A stretch of 64,000 nucleotides of DNA. Source: Jacaranda mimosifolia. Taxonomy: Eukaryota; Streptophyta; Magnoliopsida; Lamiales; Bignoniaceae. The position numbers and the translations under genes are program-made. A model generated the notes under the pieces. That model was not told the DNA's origin. It worked only from the letters and a program-made list of their open reading frames with translations, and ran no database searches. Position 1 is the stretch's first letter, and each line of letters starts with the position of its first letter. The DNA is taken from assembly GCA_018894105.1 (NCBI GenBank), contig CM032126.1, positions 3,685,001 to 3,749,000 on the forward strand, in the 5' to 3' direction. Positions 24,266 through 36,937 of the stretch are shown here, piece after piece.

Positions 24266-26386
24266 AGTTAGTCAGTCTTTCATCTTTCTATCTTATTTAG
24301 TCAGTGGATCGGCTATAACTGACAGTTAACTCTAGGTTGTCTATGTGAGGGACTTAAACAGGCTGACATTGTTATTCGACTGATAAGATTCTAAGTTTAT
24401 CTCTGTTTACTTTGTTGGTGTTAACACCTTAGATGCCTTAGAAAACTTCTGATAAGGTCTACTAGAAATCATAGGCTTTCACATTGGCCTTTCAGCCCAC
24501 TTGTTTTTCTCTTTCTTGGCAATGACTATTACATGTTTCTAATTTCAGTCCAGTTTATTAAATCAATATGTTGTTATTGCGGTGTATGGAATTTCTGTAA
24601 ACAACTAGTTGAGGCGACGGTGGCACTCTCTGTCTTTAGGATGAATTAGCTCGCGCTGATGCTAATTGAACTATGGTTATCGTCTCTCAAGATACAATGA
24701 TTGACTAAAACGGTAGCAACACTACAAATCGTCTTATCTCTTGAGCTTTTAAGTGTACTGAACTTTCACTGTTTAGACCCTTTAGAGAATGTAGTATGTG
24801 ATTTTTTTCGTGATATTATGCAATTTGGGAATGAAGATATATGTAGCCAACGAGTTAGTTAAAAGGTGGTTAAAACCGTCATCAATGTTGCTGTAGAATT
24901 CATGCAACTAGTTCAAAAGTTGTCCAAATTCATTTCCAGATGTTGAGACTTATCTAAGACGTTGGAGACTGAAGGAACTTAATCCAGAATTTTCAGACTT
25001 ATCCAGGATGCTGGAGACTTATCAGTAGAAGTTCGAAGGGTTTTTTGGTTTTTGTTGGGCCAAATCAATTTTAGATAAAATTCAATTCAAAGAGTTATTG
25101 TTGAACTAAAAACCCTATTTAATTTAATCCAAGTTCAAGCCCACGACCATGTCGTGCTAGGCCTAGTTGGCCGGTCAGCTTGCTGCGGCAGCGCGTTGGT
25201 TGGATTGAACCTACTACCATGAAGGTTTTTTCCTCTCCAAACACTTGTGGTATCCTTAAAGGACCCATTCCTTACCTCCACATTTGAGACATATATTTAA
25301 GTCCATCTTTTACTCAATGTGCAATATGGGATGGAGTTTTACTTCTATTTCTTGGCTTATTTTCAATTTTTTTAGTCAACCTTCAAGTAGTTTACTTTGA
25401 TCATTAATTTCTCATTCATTCGAAATTGATTTTAGCCAATTAAATACATTATCGTCATCTACTTTGGCTTATTTTTAATCTTTTTAGTCAACCTTCAAGT
25501 AGGCTCATTTTGATCATAAATTTCTCATTCATTCGAAATTGATTTTGGCCAATTAAACACATTATCGTTATCTACTCGCGATATAGTTTATGACGATCAT
25601 CAATTTATTAGAAATTAATACTTTGAGCACACTTAAAAATTTGATCAAAAAAGACCAATTTCCAATGGTACAATTGTGGTACTGCCAACTAAGTATTTTA
25701 TCAATATGGCTGAAAATTTGAAAATCTCGCTTAGGCACAAATAGAAAGACATGAACCCCACTTCCGTTCAGGATGTCTTTGCCTGTTTAGGTTTGATTTT
25801 CTGGAGAGTCGATAATTTTGTATGAGGAATCACATAAAATATATCTATAGTCATTGTCTCCAACATATTAAAAAATTGTATGTCTTTAGATTAGGGTTGT
25901 AGCTCGATGACATTGTCTTTATATTGCTTGGGCTATTAATAGTAGTTATATCCATTTTATTAAGTTAAAAAAAAAATAGTTATTATTTCAATTTTATTAA
26001 GTTATACAAAAATTCTTTTTAGATATTATTTATTCTAGCTGGTTCTAGTATTGGTGCTTTTTTATGGACCGACGTTTGAAGTCTTGCTACCGTCAGACTT
26101 CTCATGTGAGATTATGAACTAAAATGGTTATTGGGACCAAAGTAATAGCACTAAGAATTAGAGTAGTCAATTAATTTAATGACATCGCTCTCATAAGTGT
26201 GAAATTTGAGGTTTGAATCTAAAATTTATGACATAAGAGACAGTTTTAGTATATATATATATAGATAGATACAACCGCAAGACTCCAAGCTTCAAACAAG
26301 AAAACCAATGCGAAGGTCCTTTACATATCCATTGTGTTTCGACACTATTAATAGGCATCTCAACCCCATATACCTCACTTAAATGT
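24266..26386. other. AHL 3' flank and spacer with repeats
   Basis: The AHL 3' UTR probably reaches about 24600. From about 24850 to 25340 the sequence has a different, richer composition (for example GCCTAGTTGGCCGG near 25160 and an ATATATTTAAG TATA-like word near 25290), suggesting a retrotransposon LTR fragment; I could not find its ends. A tandem repeat follows at 25352-25575. 26160-26270 is AT-rich with SINE-like words. Confidence 0.4.
25352..25575. repeat. 112-bp tandem duplication
   Basis: Two adjacent copies (25352-25463, 25464-25575), each starting TTGGCTTATTTT, passing through AGTCAACCTTCAAGTA and TCTCATTCATTCGAAATTGA, and ending near TTATCGT(C/T)ATCTAC. A diverged single copy lies near 4780-4890. 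Confidence 0.85.
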
Positions 26387-28026
26387 TCATTTAGCAGAAC
26401 TTTCAACGCCTTCATCTTCATCTTTCTTGCCAAACTGACGAACAATCTTGGCATAATAGTCCCAGTTAGGATGCGTTTGTGTGATCGCAGGCTGTCCAAT
26501 CGGATGATCCTTCACATAAGAAGGAACATCTTCAGCCTCTGCAAGCCCTTCCAGATACTTCCTCAGCTCACCATTTGGACCTGATAAACAAGTTTTGAAT
26601 TAAAGGAAAAAAGTTAACCATTCTTACATGAAAACAACCAATCAGAGCGCATAATTTGTCTGGTTCAGGCTTACCTAAGAAGGTGTCTTGGCTGTCGGGC
26701 TTCTTGTATGGGGGCGGGAAAATGGCTGTATTTGGCTGCAAAATATATGTCATAAAAGGCATATTAACCTGGGACCGTTTTGTTTGGTCTTAAAATGCAA
26801 CAAATCTTCAAATGTTACCGGATTGAGGAGGGCTATGTGGGGTTCATCATCAATTAACAAAGTATTTTTAGCAGAATATTGTCCTCCTTTATTGTGATAT
26901 TTGTTTGTCCACAGGTCTTTCAGTTCCTTAAGAAAGAGGGGCTTCTGCTCTTTGTGAAGACAGTGAAATCCTGAATCAGTGCATTCCTCTTGACCCTGGA
27001 AAGGAGTAATGATTTATTCAAAAGAAAAAAAATAAAATTCAAAGTACCAAGAAAATGAAATTAAATTACACCATCTTAGATTTGAATTAGATGTAAATAG
27101 AGAGTAATGGCATTTCAATTAACTAGGATGAATGTTCAAGACAAATATGCATATATATATATATATACAAATTATTAATACACACACGTCACGTCCGATG
27201 TTCACTAGGTTCAGATCTCTGACCTCACACTTTATCATTTCAATCTTATATCATTGGGTCGAAAGCCAATTGACATGTACGATACAAATATAAGCACAAA
27301 GATTATGTACATTACCCATACAAATAACAGCTTGCGTCTCATTCCACCAGTTATATTGCTCAAAACAGCATCTATATTGTGGCTGATCATTTCAAAATCA
27401 ACAAAACACAAAAAACAATTTCAACATAAAACAAATACGAAACAAAACATAATATAACCAAAATAGATCAAAGTTAAATCTGCTAACTCTCTTGCAGAGG
27501 ACCACAGCCCAACTTCAAATCTTTCAAAGCAAAACTGCAGAAACTCAGTGCAGAAAGGCCTCTTAAAAACTGTTACAAAACAAAACCAATATCAGCAAAC
27601 CCCACAGAATATAATCAAGTGAATTTGCACATGTTGAATAAAACAAATACCTAAAAATTTTCCATATACCACATCGGCCTTCAGCCTTCGAACACTGGCC
27701 TTATCCCTGACGTGAACCCTGTGCACCAGAAGCCCGCCCAGACAAAGAATAAGAAGTTTCTTTTTCGGGCCGAGATTCAGTTTATCCAAGGAAAGCCCGA
27801 GATCATCGTTCTTGGAATCCTTTTCATCTTCACTACTTTCATCTGAGACCACAAGTTTTAGTTTTGAGGGTGTAGATTTCTCAGCCATTTCAGAAGCTGT
27901 TAGAGAATGAGTATGGTGGACTGTATACTGATTGACTTTTATAGACTGTGAAGAGAATTTTGAGGGTCTTCCAACTTTTTTAGTTTTTGATTTTAATACG
28001 TGAAATCTGTTGGAATTCCTACTCAT
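26387..28026 (-). CDS. FCP1/NIF-type HAD phosphatase-like protein, nucleophile Asp lost
   Basis: Belongs to the plant family of NLI-interacting-factor/CTD-phosphatase-like HAD proteins. Exons (minus): 28026-27651, 27569-27488, 27382-27316, 26995-26819, 26735-26675, 26580-26387, all GT-AG, giving 318 residues. Seen in order: a basic N-terminus with KVGRPSK; an acidic linker; the start of the HAD fold GPKKKLLIL (about 87-94); KRPFCTEF (128-135); WSSA (148-151); FVWGQEECTDSGF (about 173-185, family usually WDQ); LLIDDEP with the metal-binding Asp pair at 224-225; FPPPYKKPD; and the C-terminal GPNGELRKYLEGL. The first motif, normally DLNG, reads CLGG (residues 95-98), so the aspartyl nucleophile is absent. 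The intact frame and splice sites argue against an ordinary pseudogene. An alternative start is Met47 (MAEKS). Likely nuclear; substrate or partner unknown. Confidence 0.82.
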
Positions 28027-28249
28027 ACTATGTACGAGAAAGCGGTATTTGTTTGGCTGGTTCTTGGATGCTTCGAAAGGCTTTGGCTTTTCCGCTTTTG
28101 AGTGATGGTTGTTAGAAGGTTACATCTAATCATTTTATAATACAATTGTACTGTTCTGAGTCCAGTAATTAATTGATCAAATAATATAATTATCATATTT
28201 GTATATGTAAATTTAGAGTTCGAACCATAACAAATGCTTGAGTAGAGTG

Positions 28250-28350
28250 GTCAATTGATTCAATAACATTATCATCACACTTGCACGTGTGAGCTTGAGA
28301 CTCAAATCATAACGAACTCTCAAACTATAATGAACTCTTGATGTGTGTGT
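28250..28350 (+). repeat. SINE-like sequence
   Basis: AGTGGTCAATTGATTCAA followed by ACTTGCACGTGTGAGCTTGAGACTCAAATC and then TTGATGTGTGTGTG, a layout like the SINEs at 11217 and 54530. A diverged second piece is at about 28380-28440. Boundaries unclear. Confidence 0.4.
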
Positions 28351-28740
28351 GTGTATAATACGAATTTAGTATTAATAGTCGAATGGTCAATTAATTTAAA
28401 AAATAATTTGGTGTCGATATAGTTATGAGATTTAAATTATTCCATAGTTTTATTTTTATTCAATTTTCTGATATATCTCAAAATAATTTTATAGGACTGA
28501 TGGAGAGTTCATACCAAATCTCCATTTATAGTCAACGAATCAAAGTCATGCACCTCTTCATTTTCCTTTTCACACTTTTACTTCAGTTTTTTCTTTATGC
28601 TTTCACTGTTTTCTTTAGAAAATTGGAGGGCTCCTCTCTATCTTCTTTATGAATAGATAATTTATTCTTTTTCTACTTTTTCTATTTACTTTTCTTTATT
28701 CTATTTACTACTTCTCTCTAACAGCAAAGAAAGATATTAA

Positions 28741-31137
28741 TCTAACATATATATAAAGTAAATTGAGGTTCAAGCTTATTTTAAGTAACTTTGTTATGTG
28801 GCAATAATGTGAAGAAGTTAGTTTTGTTCAAATTTGCCATGTCAAACATTTCCATATATAATATACGTAACTCCTTATTATATATATTCACATATTTTCA
28901 TATTTCTCTTCTCTTCATGTCAACATGTTTCTATATATATATATGTATATATAACTTTCTATATTAATTTTTGTAACTCTCAATATTTATATATAATTTT
29001 TGTAACTTCTTCATTATATATGGAAATATGTTGACAAGAAGCTTTACATAATGAATATTGGTATAATTATACCAAACATACAATTTTTATTTAATAAAAA
29101 TTATTTTTAATTGATCTTTTCAAAATTTATTAATGTAACTTTTTATATGTTTAGCATTTACACTTTTATTTCTCCAATTATAATTTCAAAAATGTATATA
29201 TTAAGAAATTTTAAAATCTTGCCTTTAATCCGTGCCTTAAATATAAATGTTCTATTTGTATAACCAAGACCCATGAAAAATAATTCAATCAATACGAAAA
29301 AAGAGAATTATAACCCACAAAAAAAAAAAAAAAAGAAGGAATACCAAGCATTAAAATCTTACCATTTCAATTAACTTCTGAATTTTGAAAAAATGTATAG
29401 CAAAAATACTCACCCCCGTCAATTGCAGTCATGACCATTGCTTTAAAATTTGATTGAAATCTTGTCTTTAATTAGTCATTATTATCTTTAATATCTAAGA
29501 ATAATTGATATACCATAATTTAGTTCAAAAAATTATACTTTTTAAAAAGTCATTATTGCATGCCTCTCTATATTTAGTTCAAAAAATGTTGCCTTAATTT
29601 AATATTCCCTAAATTATATCCCTACAAGTAATACATACTAAAAATAGCCGAACATGAAATACACTAAGTCAGTTAAATATTAGTACAAAATATTTTTTTT
29701 CTTTTGTCTTCATCTTTATAGGATCATTTGCTTGGTGAGTTATTTTTCCTTTTTTTTTTTTTTTTTGGTTTTTGCATTTATTTTGTAATTTTTTTTATAT
29801 GATTTACTAATATTAATAAATTTTTATGTTTATGAGCCAGGTTAATTTACGAAAGGAATTCAAAGTCTTGATTTTGTGATAGATTAAAATTTTATATTTA
29901 TTTTTAGCTTTTGGTCGATTGTTTTACTTTTTCATATTATGATTTTCTTTTAACCCATAATTTATTTGTTCTTTTATTAATTTTTTAGTTCGATGTTCTA
30001 AGAATATTTCATTAATTTACGTAATTATGAAATTTGAAAAGTCATTTTTCGTGCAACGTAATCATAATTATTATGAAATAATTATTGAGAGGACCCACAA
30101 AAGTTATTTTTTTTCTTATATTCATTTTGTTTAATTTTATTCTTTTGAAAAGAATTTATTTGTTTTCGATTATTGAAGTAAAAATGTGGGAGATTGTCTT
30201 ACCTCACATATGAAAAAATGTATTTGAGGAATAGACAGGAAATAGATGTTTGTTTTACTTTATGCCTATTGTTATGCTAATTTTCAATTCTGTAATTTAC
30301 ATGTAGTTTTCTAACTTTACAAATTTTTATATTTATGACACTGATTAATTTATAAAGAAAATTTGGAGTCTCAATTGTGTGGTAAGTTATTTTATTTTTA
30401 CTAATTACATAAAATTTTCTCATTGGTTGATTTTTTTACCTCTTTTTATGTTATGAATTTACTTTAATCCGTGGTTTGTGTATTTTTATTTGTTTGGTTC
30501 GCCGTTTCGATGGAAATCTATAGATTATCTTTTTATGATTAGATTAGATATCATGAAACTATTATCAACTGAAAAATACGTTTTAATAGTTTACTTTTAG
30601 TAATAGTTGGAACAAGTTATTTAAATATGGAGTTTATTTTTATTAATATTATTAAAAAAATATAAATAAAGAATTTAGGTTAAAATCATTAGATATCTTA
30701 GAAAATCTATTATTTGAAATAATATGACTACAATGTCTTAAATTTGTTTTTTTATATATTTAGTATTTACATAATATATATTGAATTATAGATCTTAAAG
30801 ATTTTATTTCATTAGTCTAAATGTTGGTTTCTTTTAATATATATTTTTTGTGTAGGTTAAAATATGAAGATTTGCAGGGAATGAAGCAACTCCAAGAATA
30901 TTTAATTTGATGATTATAAATCTCATTTAAATGAAATATTGTTACATATTACGTATTTCGACTATAAAATTGTTTGCACTAAAACTTCTATTAATTTTTT
31001 CTAAATTATTGTTTTTATTCCGCAATCTTAGTATTTGTATGATTAATTATAAGAAATACAAGTATTAATTATAATTAATATTAAATATAATAAAATTTTA
31101 AATTATTTTTCAGTACAACGCACGGGTTGACAACTAG
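28741..31137. mobile_element. Probable non-autonomous Helitron
   Basis: Starts TCTAACATATATATAAAGTA right after an A and ends GGGTTGACAACTAG right before a T, matching the plant Helitron pattern A|TC...CTAG|T with its common ACGCACGGG...CTAG tail. The short hairpin expected about 11 bases before the end is degraded: the right arm GCACGGG is present, the left arm is not recognisable. About 2.4 kb, very AT-rich, with no Rep/helicase coding sequence. Could instead be a composite of unrelated repeats. Confidence 0.6.
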
Positions 31138-31843
31138 TTTTAGAAGTAATTCTTTGTATTATTTACTTTTTCAATAAGTTTTGAGCTAAATTTACTTAAA
31201 AAAATTTACACGAAATGATTTTACAAGATTTGCGCTCTTTTTCATAGAAGGAAGGAAAATATTGAATTGTAATAAAAATATAATTGATATTGATTAAAAT
31301 TCGATTTCCTTTTATGAAAACACATATCGATCCCTTCTATAAAATGGTCTCGCAAAATTCAATTAACTATTTTTATTGTAGAATATTACTGAAAAATAGA
31401 AATTTACATTATAAAAAGATATTTGATTTTCTTCTCAAGTATGAAGTATAGATCTATCATATACTATGATATCTTATCTTATTAAATAAAAAAGTGTTTC
31501 CCGTATTAATTAAGAATTTCAACCTTCATAAGTAATTTGAGTATTTAGGTAAAATAGGATAATGAAATTTATAAAATATTATTAATGATAATAACAATAA
31601 AACGAAATTTAGACACTGTTATTCGTCAACGAACAATAATTGAGACTCTTAACACTATGCACCTCATAGTACTATATTAATAAATCTCTAACCTAAAGTG
31701 GACTATTCTTGGAATCCGCGTCATTAAAATGACGCATTGATAGGATGTCTCAATCAAAGATGTTTCTTTTCTTCTTCTTCCTTCTTTCTTCTTTCTTTCC
31801 TTTGTTATTTTTCAAATTCACATACACGCATGCTCAAAATTTA
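31138..31843. other. AT-rich spacer
   Basis: No gene or clear repeat seen; a pyrimidine-rich tract at about 31765-31805. Confidence 0.35.
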
Positions 31844-31846
31844 TTA

Positions 31847-32087
31847 GAGCTAGTTTGATTGAACTTTTATTTTATAATTATTTATTATGTAATAATTTAT
31901 ATAATTGTTTTATTATTATAATATAATTTAATTAGCATAATAAATAAATTCATGGGGAGTGTTATGTTAATTTATCATCAAATTACATATATAAATACTA
32001 ATTTTTTGTATTCATATAGGTTTGAGTGTCTTATAAAGTGATATAAAAATATTGTATCCCACCTTATCATCATAACCAAACTAGTCC
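31847..32087. mobile_element. Tourist-like MITE (family T4)
   Basis: 241 bp with ends GAGCTAGTTTGATTG and complement GGACTAGTTTGGTTA, flanked by TTA on both sides (31844-31846, 32088-32090). AT-rich inside, no coding capacity. Confidence 0.75.
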
Positions 32088-32090
32088 TTA

Positions 32091-33850
32091 GAGTTTTAAT
32101 CTTAGTTCTCATACATTTTTTTTTAATTATATATACACTATAGATTTAAACTCCAAATCTACACTTATATATGTGAGGATGATACTATTAGACCAACTGA
32201 CCACTCAACTTATTGAAAATTTGTTTGTTCTGTATTTTTAAAAAATGTTTCCTTCCAAAATATATACAATTATATTTATATATACCAATTATTACAACAA
32301 TATAAACACACAGAGACAAGAAAAATTACTAAAAAATTCAATTTCATCTCACTAACTCAAGAAAAAATTGAATGATGTGATGTTTATTTTCCATAATATC
32401 TCTTTTTAAAATATTTTTGAACATACTATTTCGTTCCAAAATATTATCCAATAACTTCAAAATAAATATTACATTCCAAAACTAAATCCCTAGACCAATC
32501 AAATAAATCCTGAAGTTCAGAATATATAGTCTTAAAAGAAAAGGTAGAATAAGTTTTCTACCGTGGACGATGGACCAATTTTGGTCTAGTCCGACTCTTG
32601 GGTTTTTCAATGATGCCTATATTTTGTACAAGATTATTACATTAACCCCAAGCCTTCTTCTAAACTCCTCTTTCCTTTGAATAGGTTTCTTTTATTTTTT
32701 AAATAAAAGAATGGTTTATTTATTTATTTATTTATTTATTTTTATACACACTCATATCAAGAACTTGGATTCTAATTTTACACTTATACATTTAAGGACG
32801 ATGCAACTAAATCAATTGATCATTCAACGATTTATTACTATGGACCTTACCACTAAGCCCAATTATCTATAGACTTGCAACTTACCGATGAGCCCAATTT
32901 GCTTCTGAAGAGACTTCTAACTAGATAATGTCTATAAATCATGTCTTTATTATTATTATTTTTTCCGAGAGAGCATTATAAATATTTTTTTTTTATTATT
33001 TCAACAAATCAACAAATCATGTCCTTTTATGCATTTGATCATGTGAAATTATAATATGACACCAATATCATAAAAGAATGGAAGTATCCAAAAATTCTAG
33101 TTATTTTTGAATTCTTATTGTCATTTTGTTCATCCAATTTAAATAATACTTTTCCTGAATTTAAATTTATTGTTTTTATACTTTTGAGACATCTCAAAAT
33201 GAGAATTTTATTCTAAAATAAAAAAAAATATTTTTTTTTTTTTCCAAAACAATGGAATAACTATATATGCAAAAAATTTAAGCATTTTTTCAAACTTTAT
33301 CTAAAACTTTAGCACGCAAATTTAAATGGGAGCTATTTGAAAGACAAATTAAGATCTCAATGTAAGGAATAATTCCCCATGTAATATAGTCATGTGGAAT
33401 TTTTAAGCATATGCTGTCAATTTTATAATATTATGTAGATTCAAGAAATTTAAATAAATTTTGTTTTAATTAATATTTTATTTTTTTATTTTATCAAATT
33501 TTATATTACCAACAAGTTTGATCGTTAATTGATGGCATAGAGTCATACTTTCAGGAGCCATCTAAATAAAAAAGTATAGGTCGTATATCCATCTCGACGT
33601 CTTAATATAAATTATTCCATCCCCATAAATTCTAAAGGGTATAGTTTTATCAATTTATTGTATTATTATCTTTTCATTTTGTATCAAAAGATTTTTGTTG
33701 AAAATCCTTTTGGTTTTAATTGTAATTTAATTTAAAATTCGACCCGCTCATAATAAAAACCCGATCCCAAAAACAAGTACAGTCGAAAAATAATCTCCAG
33801 CACAATGTCCATTGCACCGACCAACGACCATTCATATCATTTGAGGCACA
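32091..33850. other. AT-rich spacer
   Basis: No gene seen. SINE-like minus-strand fragments at about 32130-32220 and 32740-32835, and a TTTA microsatellite at about 32713-32742. Confidence 0.35.
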
Positions 33851-33863
33851 ATTCTATAACGTG

Positions 33864-33888
33864 CACGTGGCTACATCCCACACGTGGC
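33864..33888. promoter_or_regulatory. Paired G-box/ABRE elements
   Basis: Two CACGTG cores (33864-33869 and 33881-33886), each within ACGTGGC and 17 bp apart, about 165-190 bp before the start codon at 34053. Closely paired ACGTGGC boxes are typical of ABA- and drought-responsive promoters; the response itself is inferred. Confidence 0.6.
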
Positions 33889-34052
33889 GGAGCATCTGAT
33901 AAGCTGCACCGCCAACCCACCGCTTATTTCTACCCAAAAAACATATTAGGGTGGGCGTATACTACGTGAGTCCATGCACGATCTCCTTCCCATCTCTAAA
34001 AAATACCAGCAAATTTGTACTGTACAAGCAGATCAGCCAAAAGTACACCAAA

Positions 34053-34511
34053 ATGCAGCCCACAGATGACAAGAAGGAAACGGTGACGTTCCGGGCGGTG
34101 AGCCGAGACGAACAAGGACAAAAGCGCGTGGAGAAAGTGGAAGTTCTGGACACTCAGAACATCAACACGCTAAAATACATAGAAAAGAAGCTCGCCGACA
34201 AAGGAGTTCAACGGCAGGACCGCCACCCGGTGGACGGTCTGCCCCTAGGCCGGCAGCCAAAGTCCGGCCACGGCGGGAAGTACACGTGGGAGGGGCCGGC
34301 GGAAGAGGCGACGAATGAGCTGGAGGCGGCGCCGGCGGTTCTGGACGAGAATGATCGGAACTACGTAGATGAGGAGGCGGAGGAGAGGATACTGAGAGGG
34401 GAAGTTAGCGGGGTGGCGGGGCTGGTGGTGGGAGAGATTGATGTGCCGAAGCTGGCTGAGGAAGGGGTGGCTAGGGTTGATGTTGATCCCAAATTGCAGG
34501 AGAATGTTTAA
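34053..34511 (+). CDS. Small hydrophilic plant protein of unknown function
   Basis: 152 residues, single exon, ATG at 34053. The frame is open further upstream but has no earlier ATG (only GTG at 33951). GC-rich compared with its flanks, as expected for real coding sequence. The protein is charged throughout with no membrane segment or signal peptide. Notable stretches are VTFRAVSRDEQGQKRVEKVE (about 11-30), YIEKKLADKGVQRQDRHPVD (about 41-60), KSGHGGKYTWEGP, and an acidic region YVDEEAEERI. It reads like a conserved plant family, but I cannot name the family or function. The two ABREs upstream suggest ABA or dehydration control, which would suit a hydrophilic protein. Confidence 0.8.
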   Translation: MQPTDDKKETVTFRAVSRDEQGQKRVEKVEVLDTQNINTLKYIEKKLADKGVQRQDRHPVDGLPLGRQPKSGHGGKYTWEGPAEEATNELEAAPAVLDENDRNYVDEEAEERILRGEVSGVAGLVVGEIDVPKLAEEGVARVDVDPKLQENV

Positions 34512-34972
34512 CAGTTTTGTTTTTTGGTTTTGAGAGAGAAGCTGTAGATTGAGCTTTGTGGAGTTCGTAAAATGTGTTTTTCGTTTATGGAAGGAGTTCG
34601 ATTTCTTAGTTTTGGACAATATGTTCAACGGCTATGTCTCATTTAAAATTTTATTCATCGAATCAGTGTTTTGGTGGACTGCAATAACACGGTTCGTCCT
34701 TTAGTAATAATTATGATTTAAATAAGACATTTCAAGAGAAGATCTTATGATTACACCAAATGTCGGTTGTTATACTAGTCGCCTTTTCACTCTTTTTTTT
34801 TTTTTTCAATAAAAGAAAAAAAATCTTACTCCAATTTAAATTTGGGTCTAGCTTTGAGGTCAATCTTTTCTAAGTTAAAATTATAAAAAAATTATACTTT
34901 TTTTCTAAGTTTTCAATATTTGCATCTTCCAATTTATTAGAACTCAAAATTGTAATTTGTTATTATTAGTTG

Positions 34973-35709
34973 TGATGAGGGTTTGATGCACGGGATAGGA
35001 ATTCGGTTTGAACTTGGGTTGAACATGAACTGAGAGATTCGTGTTCCTACTAAGTTAGGGAAGAATCCTGCAACCATGACAAACGTTAGGCTAGCCGAGA
35101 GGCCCTGGGCTTAGGCCTTCCGACGCTCAAGTTAGTAGAAGTCGACATCAGATATGGAGCAGCGAAGCAAAAGCTTTTTTAGTGTATATCAGTGCGTACC
35201 TTTAGGAGGTTGGGTTGAGGGTATTTATATCCTTCTCTCTTCTGGGAAATGTCTGGTAAGCCCCTCGGTGCATCCAGGGGCCCTTCGCCTTGTGCCAAGG
35301 GTAATTGGTCATTTCTCTTATTTGAATATTTCCAACTAAGTGTCCTTCCAGGTTTCAATGACAAGATAGTATACTGTAGCGGCGCCTGCTATGTCAGATG
35401 GTGAGGGGGATGGCATGCGCCATTAATGCGGAGGCGTGGCGCCCGTCAGTACATTTAATGCGGTGGCAGGGTGCTGCACTGTCCTCGACCTCATATTCGA
35501 CCTCAACAAGGTTGACTCAGGTCGATGGATTCCGTGGGCTTTTGGGCGCCAGACTGGGTTTGGGCAGATATGGTCGAGTGAAGTTGATAAGACATATGGG
35601 CCCTGAGCCCCAAACGGGGCATTGCTAGTTTGGACTCGAGTATTTGGGCCACCATATACTAGGCCTTTCTTGCTGGTTTGGGTCTAGGCACTTGAGCCAT
35701 CCCATATCA
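34973..35709. mobile_element. Solo LTR of a retrotransposon
   Basis: 737 bp beginning TGATGAGGG and ending CCCATATCA (TGAT...ATCA termini), with a perfect 5-bp target duplication AGTTG (34968-34972, 35710-35714). Much more GC-rich than its surroundings. No internal domain remains, so it most likely arose by LTR-LTR recombination. TATTTATAT near 35220 may be its TATA box. Composition is more like a gypsy LTR, but the lineage is uncertain. Confidence 0.85.
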
Positions 35710-35714
35710 AGTTG

Positions 35715-36906
35715 TTTCACATTAAATCCCACAATTTATATTTATCGATATTAAATTTAATAGTTCATATTTATCGACAGATCATTTGATTTCTATACAT
35801 CCTATAGGTGTAAAAATTATCATTAGGTGTTATAAGTGAATGTGGAGTCGTTTAATAAATTCAAAAAATAGTTTATTTTGGAGGGGTTGTGGGATCATGT
35901 TTCAATTGTTGGACTTCAAATTTAATTTTGGTATTACAAATAAAATTAGAGTTGATAGGGAATCAAATAATAATCATTTAAAATTTAAATTACTAAGAGT
36001 CATGAAATCAAATGGATATGTGCAATAAATTATGGGAGTGAACCTCTAATAATACTAAATATATAGACAACGATATTATCTAATTATGTTCATTTTATGC
36101 GTCTCATGAGAATTAAAATATATGTATTCAATAAAAAATGGTCAGTATAGTGAATTATATCCCAATTTAAAATGGATTGAATACTTAAAGAAAATATAAA
36201 TTTTAAGAGATCAAGAGTTTATATTTTATCGGAAAGGAGAAATAACACATTTTTCGAAGGCTGGTATATACGTTGATAGTAATTATTTTAATTAATCATA
36301 AACCACCCTCTCTATAATTAAGTTTATAAACTATAAAATTAAGTTTGTGTTTTCAATTTCTTGGGGCTAACAATTATAAACGTGCATGCTTAAAATAAAA
36401 AGATTTGAATTGTTTACTGATTATTTAGTTCCTAAACGTAACTAGCCAAATCTGTAGTACAATTACATGTATTGAAACAATCAAGAAAATACAAACATAA
36501 TATTGTTTAATGAAGCATTAATAAATAAAAAAATATCAATTAATAATATGTTATCTGTCTCTGACAACTTTACAATTTAAGAAATAACTATAGAAGGTAT
36601 ATAATTTAATAGCAATATTCAATGAACTCAAAAATACTTGAGGCCCATAATTAGCTAGAAAATCAATATACTATTATTAGAAAGCATGATTTCGCATATC
36701 AATAGGCAACATCAAATTCTAATAAATTGATTGACAGGCGGGATTAACTCTAAAACGAAAATAAATTACAAGAAAGATACGTATAATTTTAAAATTAAAA
36801 AAAAATTGTAATTAGATGTAATTACAAAGAGGAAACTATAATTATCCCTTTGCCTAAATACCAACTTTCAATGAACTCGTTAGGTATGGTTACTCTCATG
36901 AGGGCT

Positions 36907-36937
<31 letters not shown>

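Noticed and set aside
33951..34052. Possible 34-residue N-terminal extension of the small hydrophilic protein
   Set aside because: It would start at GTG, not ATG, and lies in the probable 5' UTR; the ATG at 34053 is the first in frame.
35154..35628. Open frames of 61-76 codons in a GC-rich stretch
   Set aside because: They lie inside the solo LTR (34973-35709) and show no protein family.
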